Positions 56,701 through 64,000 of a DNA stretch of 64,000 nucleotides are shown here, one piece after another (the stretch's first letter is position 1; every line of letters begins with the position of its first letter). The position numbers were made by a program, and so were the translations under genes. The DNA is from Oxytricha trifallax (lineage: Eukaryota; Ciliophora; Spirotrichea; Sporadotrichida; Oxytrichidae), in assembly GCA_000711775.1 (NCBI GenBank), contig ARYC01017104.1, forward strand, positions 1 to 64,000. Direction: 5' to 3'. The notes beneath the pieces were generated by a model that had not been told where the DNA came from, searched no databases, and saw nothing but the letters and a program-made list of their open reading frames with translations.

Positions 56701-58169
56701 CCCTCCCCATACCCCCCTCCCACCCCTACCTATTATAAAATTTATTTATATAATATAATAATTTATAAAATCTTTAAAAATGAGAAATTTCAAAATTATT
56801 GATTGAATAATTATTTTTATTTATAATAAAAGTTTAATAATTTTAAATATATTTAAAATAATAATAATGATTAATTTTTAAAATTCTCATTTATAAAAGA
56901 TTTTATAAATTATTATATTATTAAATTTTAAAATTGCTAGGGTGTGGGGAGGGGGTAAGGGGAGGGGTATCTTGGTTAGAACAAACAATAACCAGTATCA
57001 ATACGTGCAATACAACAATTACTAACACCTCCTTCAACATCAACAATTAGAGTATTAACACTAACCTCTAAACCATTTGAGTAAGGAACATCAACTTAAT
57101 ACATCAGAAAAATTCTAACTGCCACGAAGTTGGTGTAGCTGTAGTTCAAAGCAGAAGTAGAAATTACCTTAATTTTGTGTTTTATCAATATTATTTAATT
57201 AAATTTAATTTATTTTCCCAAATCAAATGTATTCCTAAAATAATTAACGGTATCTTAACCAAAAATAATCATGGAGATTAACAATACACTCTTAAGTCTC
57301 ATAACTAAGCAGACCTTCTCGAGTCTAAAGATAGAAAGACCCCATTTGTTATAAAAAGCTCTGATGTCCCTTAAATTTCTAAAAATAAAGGCTTATTTGA
57401 CAAACTTACATTTGGAGAATAAATATTTAATGAGACTTCAGGGAAAAATGCTTCAGATTAAAATTAATTCAGATTTTCAGACCCTTAATAAAATAGGAAA
57501 AATAAATAAATTCAAAATACTTAATCTAACTAATATGAAACTAATTATTATGGGGCTATCACGACATAAGATGATATCATTCGTTAAAATTTTATTGCTA
57601 AATCTTAGCTAAGAAATAATTAGGCAAGTAAAGTAACTCGAAAACTTTAGTCACAAAACATAAATGAAGAGTTTTTTAATGAAAGCGACAGTAACACCAT
57701 AAGATATCCGTTATTTAATAAAAATGCAAATTTGTTAAGCTATGGCCATAAAGATAGTGATTCAAAACTATAGAGTGAATCTCCATATTTGTCAAATCAA
57801 AATTAAGAATATAATTCAAATTCAAATTTACAAATGACTGAAGAACAGTTGAATGAAGAGATTATTCAAAGAGAATTTGCTTATTTAGAACAATCTCAGG
57901 GAATTGAACCTTAAATAGAAATTTAAAGTGCTTTATTTAAAGATAACTTGAAAAACATAATGAAACAGAGAAGTAGTTTTAGTAAGGTCAGAAATTCATC
58001 ATAGAATAACAATAATATTAGCCCAGAGTAGTATCCTAAAGGAGCTTAATCTTAAATTCCAAAAAATAATGTTACAAAAATGTCTTTAATAATAAAGTCT
58101 CAGGATAGTTTCAGCTAAGATTTACAGATAAATGAATAAGAAAATTTAGATTTAAAATTTTAACAATGA
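53703..58169 (+). CDS. Ciliate large-ectodomain membrane protein, family copy 2 (best preserved)
   Basis: ATG 53703: MKKFKTIDMYGQPFRLTFKG; intron; transmembrane FVTAIILMSVISFLAYKL; intron; DNKTSRFVINEASIDNPEM; intron; LGFDIAFGGYEDIDPKYGA; CIKDKSFLRIGGAWTTNRLE; CLQPCQNTT; VDFQLRFVNQYFDFADMKNP; LYTRQVYTISDMLSDLGGIY with a second membrane segment; a Lys/Ser/Asn cytosolic linker; INFKFSFKEILRTSFTYISK; IFLFKKGVKKINNEFDAISL; KFKAVDERLS. After a 1.06-kb insertion, a Gln/Asn/Ser-rich tail (KTPFVIKSSDVPQISKNKG, LQMTEEQLNEEIIQREFAYL) runs to TGA 58167-58169. IES 55142-55167 has pointer ATTCT. It is a multi-domain membrane protein typical of ciliates, function unknown. The join across 56179-57235 is off by one base in my reading. 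Confidence 0.7.
55142..55167. other. IES (26 bp), pointer ATTCT
   Basis: ATTCT at 55137-55141 and 55163-55167. Removal joins SSLFALGAIL to VGVLSENQFY, matching GALIVGLF in copy 1. Confidence 0.85.
56238..56527. mobile_element. Palindromic MITE, best copy of the GTTAACTTT family
   Basis: Two arms of about 140 bp meet near 56380. Both outer ends read gtggcagttaactttctgga (the mirror has agtggcagttaactttctgg). Internal matches include gcgagataa and ctatcgcatcc. It has no coding capacity. Confidence 0.8.
56655..56990. mobile_element. Foldback with G/C-tract ends (TTCTAACC family)
   Basis: Left: TGTTCTAACCGAGATACCCC plus C-rich runs. Right: mirrored ggggtatcttggttagaaca. The centre is an AT palindrome. 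It is related in layout to 40681-42212. Confidence 0.7.
57000..57165 (-). pseudogene. Isolated minus-strand coding-like fragment
   Basis: The minus strand reads SALNYSYTNFVAVRIFLMYQ, VDVPYSNGLEVSVNTLIVD and VEGGVSNCCIARIDTGYCL without a stop. Composition is protein-like and unlike the surrounding AT-rich filler. It is bounded on one side by the foldback end and on the other by a GGTAATTTC donor-like site. It may be a stray MDS or exon of another gene carried in the composite insertion. Family unknown. Confidence 0.4.
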
Positions 58170-59280
58170 ACGAGTATAATTTGCTTTTGAAAATTAAGCA
58201 CAATTAAAGAATATTAAAATAATTTCAATTGAGTGGTAGTAAATTTTTCTAAAATAAGACTATATTGTAAAAAGTCAATTTCCTTATCTTAAATTAACTT
58301 TAACAGATCAGTATTTAGTTTTTAATTCTTCAATAAAATTAATGATTGATTAATGAGTTTACTTGGCTAAAGATAAAATGAGAATTATTAAAAATGTTTC
58401 TAGCAAACCGTATTTTTCTTAATCTGAAAATGGCCTGGGAATTATTGCCAAATAATCTAAATAGTTAAACTTGATGATTAAAATTCGAACATTCCTCTTT
58501 TACCAATCTCTCAGCTTTTGAGTATGCAGTCATTGTATTAGCTTTAGTATCTCAGAAAGTCTGAGAAATCGTTTATATTATTTGCCAACGTATTCTTGAT
58601 TTTAAATGTAAATTAACCCTCTTTTACTACCTATCATTAAAAAGCTAAACTTATGACAGATAGCTCATCAATTGCGAAGTAACTTATAATTATAAGATTA
58701 CTTAAAAAGTAGGGCTTTGAAATTTAACTTCGTCCCTCTTTAGTTAGATTTATAAAAAAATTACCATTTCCCTTTAAAAGGCTTAGGGATGATATAAGTT
58801 TGGTAGCAATATATGAATTTATTCTATATTTAACCAAAATTATTTTTAATGATTTTAATTTATTTTTCCTTTATATCAATTTAGTTTGAAGAACGCTAAA
58901 AAGCTTTACTTATTTTTAGACATTACCTTCAGGGTCAAAATATCAATTCAAATAATAAATTTTAAATAGAATTATTTGAATTTTAATCCTTAATATTTTA
59001 TTTAAAGTAAATATTATTTCAAAAATAAATCATAATTCAATATAAAATTTTATAAAGTACTTCTCAAGATTTTTTTTGAAATATTTAAACTTTCAATTTA
59101 ATATTTATTTGAATTTTTTATAAATAAACTATGTTTTAGTAGTAAGAAAATTATTTTTTTTCTGTCTTATATAAGAGTATCGGAATCGAAGAAATATAGA
59201 CATTTTTTATTAGTAAAAGTTAAAAGAACTCAGTGATGATAATTTCTGAATGAATAAAATTAGTTTTCCTCATTATAAAC

Positions 59281-59283
59281 ATA

Positions 59284-59340
<57 letters not shown>

Positions 59341-59341
59341 A
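59281..59341 (+). repeat. (TTA)n microsatellite
   Basis: About 19-20 uninterrupted TTA/ATT units in otherwise AT-rich spacer DNA. Confidence 0.95.
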
Positions 59342-60164
59342 TGGTATAAGTTTAAATTCAATATTAGAAAGTTGTTTTAGCTTCGAAAGAAGATTAAGAT
59401 GAAATAAATAGCTAATTAAGTGGAATATCAATTCCAAAAAATATTTAATGATAAAAAAAATTGAAATATTTTATAATTAATTGATTAATTTCAGAATTAT
59501 TTAATAGTTTTACTTCATTTAATAAAAATCGCATCTATCATTAATAAAATTATTTTTTAATATAAGGTTTAATGGAATAATAAAAATTAATAAAAGTTGA
59601 TTTGGGTATGGGGAAGTATCCTCCTTACTGTATTGTTTATTTTTTAATTTTAATATAATTTTCATATATAATTTATAGAAAAATTATTTAGATTATAATT
59701 TTTGAAGTTTTAATCTATCAAATCATCTTCTCTGAATTAGTATAGAGATCATTTTTTACTTTTTAATAAAATATATATTGGAGGTGGGAGAAGGTTTGAC
59801 GGGGAATTTCAGCTAGAACTGATATAATGAACCCTTTATATTTATTAAGGACACTTAAAACAATTTTTTATATCTTGATAGAAAACACCAAAATACAAAT
59901 AGATTTCATAAATATAGAAACCTGGCCAGACATTTGTTATTAAAGTAATATTGGCTGTCATTTATTCAAAAAGTTATATGTCATTAAATAATTAATTAAT
60001 AAGTACCCTTATCAAAATATTAGTCATTAAAGAGATTAACCATGATTTTATTTAATTTTAAATAGTAAAATGAGAATTTTATATTCTTGAATATGAGATG
60101 CACTGGCTAAAGATTAGTGTATTTAATCTGTTTTTATGAATTAAATTAAAAAAAAACATATATT

Positions 60165-60245
60165 TTCTAACTTAACTCCAATAAGACCTCTTTTCCTACA
60201 AATTATTTACTAAAAACATCTAATTAAAGGATTTTGGGATTTTAA
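60165..60245 (+). repeat. Degenerate TBE-like terminal repeat
   Basis: aactccaataagacctc ... aaaggattttgggatttt parallels the repeat at 1290-2170 (aaccccaataagacccc ... aaggggttttggggtttt) with G-to-A changes in the telomere unit. Confidence 0.55.
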
Positions 60246-60496
60246 TTAAATAAAATTATAGTTCAATAATAATTTGATTTATTCACTTTATTTTTTAAAT
60301 TTTTGAAGTACGATTCAAATAATAAAGTATAAACCCTTTATCATATAAAACTTAAAACCCGTAATTTTACTCCCAGCTTTGACTAATTACCTCAATTGAG
60401 AATGAATTCCTACATGTAATCTAGGAACTTATAAAAAATAATTTTTAGGGGTTTTAAATGTATTAGATATACAGCTTTTATCATATATATTTATAA

Positions 60497-60668
60497 TATT
60501 TGACAAGTTAAGGAAGCTTAAAAGTAAAATATTTTCAACAAACATTTACAAATTTATTGATGAGCAAAGAATCAATGAATGTCTAAGAAAGATTGCCTAT
60601 TCAATCATAATTAAGCCAAGAAAAAAAATTTTAATAACTAGAGGAACAATCAAACAACATAGAATAAA
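60497..60668 (+). pseudogene. Coding-like fragment between two TBE-like ends
   Basis: The frame reads FDKLRKLKSKIFSTNIYKFI, DEQRINECLRKIAYSIIIKP and RGTIKQHRIK, then a GTAATT donor-like site. Basic, helical, no TGA. It has no start or neighbours that fit. It could be a remnant TBE ORF or a stray exon. Confidence 0.35.
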
Positions 60669-60784
60669 GGTAATTTTGAGAGAGCGACATAATTTTGAGT
60701 TTGTTTTTGAATGAAATTTTTTAAAAGAAAATTAAGAAAATAATTTAAATTACGAATATTTAAATTATAAAAATATGCTATATA

Positions 60785-60865
60785 ACAATTAAAACCCTAC
60801 TAAATTTATATAATTTACTAACTTTATCAAAAAAACGAAAAAGGGGTTTTGGGAGTTCTAATTTA
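60785..60865 (+). repeat. Degenerate TBE-like terminal repeat
   Basis: aaaccctactaaatt ... aaaaaggggttttgggagtt resembles the other G4T4 ends and is in the same orientation as 60165-60245. Confidence 0.5.
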
Positions 60866-61361
60866 AGTAGTACAAATTATAAAATCCATAATTCAATTTA
60901 AAATTTAATAAAAACTAAAGATAAGTTTAGCAAATAAATATAAAAATTAAAATATTTTTAAATTATAATTTTTCTTCTTAATTTAATTACAAATACTAGA
61001 GAAATGAAATAAATAGAAATTTAAAACTCATAATTTTAAAAAGAAATTAAGGAAAAAATACAATTAAGCTTTTTAAGGTCTAAAATAAGATAGAGATTAA
61101 AAATATTTATTGAATTAATATGTTTTTATTAATTAAAATTTAATTTTATATATGAAGAGTAAATTTGTAAATTATTTCTCTAAAAGATTTAAATGTAATA
61201 TAATGAAGTAAATATATAATAACTTTAATAATCTATCAATTATGTAGTTTATAGTCCAAATAAACTCTGTTAGTTTAAAAGTATAAATATATTCGCAACG
61301 CGATATTGCTTAATTATTATAAATTCTATAAATAAATAAATAATTCTTCTTATTAATTAAA

Positions 61362-64000
61362 ATGAAGAAAAGTAAAAGATTTCTTAACAATCTACGAGCA
61401 TTAGATCTCTACGGATAAAATTTTGAATTCACTTTCAAAGGTCAAAAGTAGGATCTGATTATAATCATAATTTCTATAGGACCTTTAAAACTACTTTTTT
61501 AAGATTTTTGTAAATTAAAATACTAATAAATAGTTATAATAATTAATATTAAAATTATACTTTTGGTGCTATAGTAACTATGTTTGTTATGGGAGTTATC
61601 ATGAGTTTCCTAATTCTTAAATTACAAATTCTCTTTAGTAAGAAGTTTTTCAAATTTAATTTGATAGCTCTTATATAATATATATCTAGTATATAATTGA
61701 AATTTTCTTTAATTAATATATAATCTCTTTATTATAGATAGAGGTGATAATAAAATAGAGATACTAACACTTAATTTAATAAAATAAAGAATTTAAAATT
61801 TAATAAAATCTAAAATTAGTAATTTAATTTTGTAAAATATTTTCATAAATGCCGCTTAAGTAGATAACCCTGAAATGATAGAAATTTTGTAATTCTATAA
61901 AATTATATGTATATTTATTTTATTTAGCAAACTTGGTTTTGATATAGCGTTTGGTACATAATAGGAAATAGACCCTAAAGTAGCTAAAATAGTTGTTTCG
62001 CATCTTCAAAAGTATAAAGTTAAAAATAATCTGACTGGGGGATTAGGTAAACATTGATTCATTATTTTTCCAAAACCAATGCCATTAATTATATAAAAGA
62101 AAAGAATAAATTATTTTCAGTTTTATAAACTAATTTACTGAGTATTTTTTAGATGACGTTTTTACTATTGTTATAAAACTTCTTTAGTTGGGTTTTTATT
62201 TTTGTTTATAATGTTATTTTGCGATAGTAGAGAACTCGAATAAGTACAATGCAAAGATATTTATTTCAATTACACAAACAAAAATAAGATTACAATTTAT
62301 ATTCTATATTGTAGAACTTATTATTATTGTTTAAGAATTAAAATGAGACTGGCTATGGGGATGTATATAATTTGCGATGCATAAAAGATAAGCAAAATTT
62401 AACTGTTGGAGGATCTTGGGGCACTAATAAACTAGATTTAATTGATATTTGCCTACAACCTTGCCAAAAAGATTGATTAAATTTAATTATTTTTAACAAA
62501 AATGAAAATAATTTAAAAGTTATAAAAAAAATATTTTTGTAATATTTAAAACCCCTTAATTAAATATTTTAATAATTTTATTTATAAGGTATAGTTAATT
62601 TTAACAGAAATTAGTCCAATTTGTAAAATGAAATATATATATATATTAGGGACCTATATATGACGAAAAATATTTTGATAACTTCTTAAGCTTAACTAAT
62701 AGATTTTTTTAAATCTTAATATTTATTATAAGCGTACCTTTGTAAAATATATCTGCTTCCATACTCTTAGTATTTTTAATTATGATTAGAACATGATAAA
62801 ATAATATAACTTACTCTATAATAGAGTAGTCAAGAAGTTGAAAAATAAAAAAAGTAAAATATTGATGTTCAAACCGAGATACCCCCCCATCTCCAAAAAT
62901 ATATTATTTTTTTAAATAAAAATTGATTGGGGGTCAGGACTGGAGGACTATTGAAGCATGAAAAAAAATTTTGGGAATCACATATACGAAAACATTTCAG
63001 TCGGCCCCCGATTGCGTACATTTTGAAGTAAAAAATTTCACAAACTGACCCTAATAGATTTTAGGAAAAAAAAAGATAGAAAAATTTCTATTAAAAAAAT
63101 GAATATCTATCCCCATCTTTAAGGTGATACCTATTTTATAGAAAATTGATAGTAAGTATTAATCATTACCTTAAGTTAAGAATGTGTAATATATTAGAAA
63201 TCTCAAATTAAATTTTAATCTCTTTTATTTAATTTCTCTAATTCACTAAAAAAATGATCTTACTACTCTTTCGAATTATATTGAGTGAAGATGATTTGAG
63301 ATATTTAAACTTTTGATAATAATTTTTTAAAGATATATTTTTCTTATAAAAAAATAGGTCGACAAGATTGATAAAATTACATAAATCAATAATTAATATT
63401 AATCTCAATTTTATACCACCAAATTTGTCAAGAAATGAAATAGATTGAGGCCTCCAGTATTACAAATTTTATATGAAACATAATATTTTAAAGGGTGGGG
63501 AGAGAGTAGGAGTATATAGCTTATAACATATATAAGGATTAAATTGGAAAATGCCAATAATATTCAAAATTATTTTTAATGAAGATATGCTTCAAAGACA
63601 ATAGCTGACAAATGTTTAAGTTATATAAACCATTATTCGTTAATATATATATATACTTACTAAAACTTTCTTTACTCAATTAATTTTAATTGGGCTTTAA
63701 ATATTTATTTCAAATAAAATGAAAAAATGTATTATATAAAGAATGTGGGGTTTTTATTGTGCTAATCAATCCTACATTTAAAATTATCTAACAAACGTAA
63801 TTTATCATCTTTAAATAATGTTTAACTTTTAGTTTGATGCATTCTATAATAAATTAAAGATTAAATTATAACTTATATATATTTAAATAAGGTATACAAT
63901 AAATGATTATTTTATAGTTGCGCTTTGTGAACCATTTTATAGATTTCTCAGACATGGATTACCCAATTAAAGAATTATTGGAGGATAAGTATTTCTTGCC
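61362..64000 (+). CDS. Ciliate large-ectodomain membrane protein, family copy 3 (runs off the window)
   Basis: ATG 61362: MKKSKRFLNNLRALDLYGQN, FEFTFKGQK; intron 61448-61479; TFKTTF; IES 61499-61564 (pointer ACTTTT); transmembrane VTMFVMGVIMSFLILKL; NAAQVDNPEMIEI; an intron ending near 61927; LGFDIAFGTQQEIDPKVAK; LRCIKDKQNLTVGGSWGTNK; LIDICLQPCQK. A long non-coding stretch follows (about 62480-63910, containing an aaccgagatacccccc end), then LRFVNHFIDFSDMDYPIKEL at the window edge. It is collinear with copies 1 and 2. The second half lies outside the window. Function unknown. Confidence 0.7.
61499..61564. other. IES, pointer ACTTTT
   Basis: ACTTTT at 61493-61498 and 61559-61564. Removal joins TFKTTF to GAIVTMFVM. 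Same site as the AATTT IES of copy 1 but a different pointer. Confidence 0.8.

Larger units (their letters stand above)
56179..57235. mobile_element. 1,057-bp TA-flanked composite insertion with ~45-bp inverted ends
   Basis: Ends GGAATACATTTGATTT and AAATCAAATGTATTCC, each bordered by TA (56177-56178, 57236-57237). The inverted similarity extends about 45 bp. It splits family copy 2 between KAVDERLS and its C-terminal tail. It contains two smaller foldbacks (56238-56527; 56655-56990) and a minus-strand coding-like fragment (about 57000-57165), so it is a stack of elements. Confidence 0.7.
58170..61361. other. AT-rich intergenic region with scattered element remnants
   Basis: No complete gene is seen. 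It holds a (TTA)n tract, two TBE-like ends (60165-60245, 60785-60865) and a coding-like fragment at 60497-60668. A GC-tract remnant (aagtatcctcc / ggaggtgggagaagg) at 59615-59815 may be another foldback. Confidence 0.5.

Noticed and set aside
57000-57190. Plus-strand Gln/Asn-rich exon of family copy 2
   Set aside because: The run of Gln comes from CAA/CAG antisense to Leu/Val codons; the minus-strand reading is more protein-like, and the block lies inside the TA-flanked insertion.
59281-59341. CRISPR or other spaced repeat array
   Set aside because: It is a simple uninterrupted TTA microsatellite; no spaced repeat array was seen anywhere in the window.

Overview
The window looks like germline (micronuclear) DNA of a spirotrich ciliate of the Oxytricha/Stylonychia type. 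Three things in the sequence support this. First, many protein frames run through TAA and TAG (read as Gln) and stop only at TGA. Second, mobile-element ends carry the G4T4/C4A4 telomere unit, as in the TBE transposons of Oxytricha. Third, gene segments (MDSs) are split by short AT-rich internal eliminated sequences (IESs) bounded by direct 'pointer' repeats; removing one pointer plus the IES restores the reading frame. Examples are ATTTAA, AAATATT, TTCCT, AATTT, TAAATT, ATTCT, AAAATG, AATAAGAT, TGTGATAT and TTAGACAT. Short GT-AG introns occur as well. The species is inferred only to this level.

Layout. 0-5.4 kb: nested TBE-like transposons. A 42-kDa-type transposase lies on the minus strand; a kinase tail, a third ORF and a zinc-finger/kinase gene lie on the plus strand. 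Three terminal repeats each end in G4T4, and one is itself interrupted by a TA-flanked palindromic element. 6.1-14.2 kb: five IES-interrupted genes. They are a Lys/Asn-rich protein, two enoyl-CoA isomerase paralogues ending in -AKL and -PKL (peroxisomal-type tails), a Cys-rich single-span membrane protein between them, and a minus-strand multi-pass membrane protein.

14.18-34.35 kb: the most striking object, a 20.2-kb TA-flanked palindrome with two diverged arms of about 10 kb around a spacer of about 32 bp. Each arm carries an intron-containing IS630/Tc1-mariner-like DD34E transposase of about 683 aa whose catalytic core appears to hold an insertion of about 270 aa. Each arm also has three accessory genes, a low-confidence fourth, and internal TBE-like terminal motifs. 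The arms carry different lesions, so neither is perfect.

34.35-64 kb: four members of a ciliate membrane-protein family, one of them 5'-truncated against the palindrome. The first three are interrupted by IESs, TBE-like and foldback elements; the fourth runs off the window. Also present are a GC-rich 1.76-kb palindrome (37.7-39.5 kb), a foldback with G/C-tract ends (40.7-42.2 kb), a minus-strand secreted/membrane gene (about 50-50.8 kb), several copies of a palindromic MITE family, and long AT-rich spacers.

The genes do not form operons. The theme is development: eliminated DNA (IESs, TBEs, palindromes) interleaved with somatic gene segments. All translations were done by eye. Exact exon/MDS ends are approximate unless a pointer is named.
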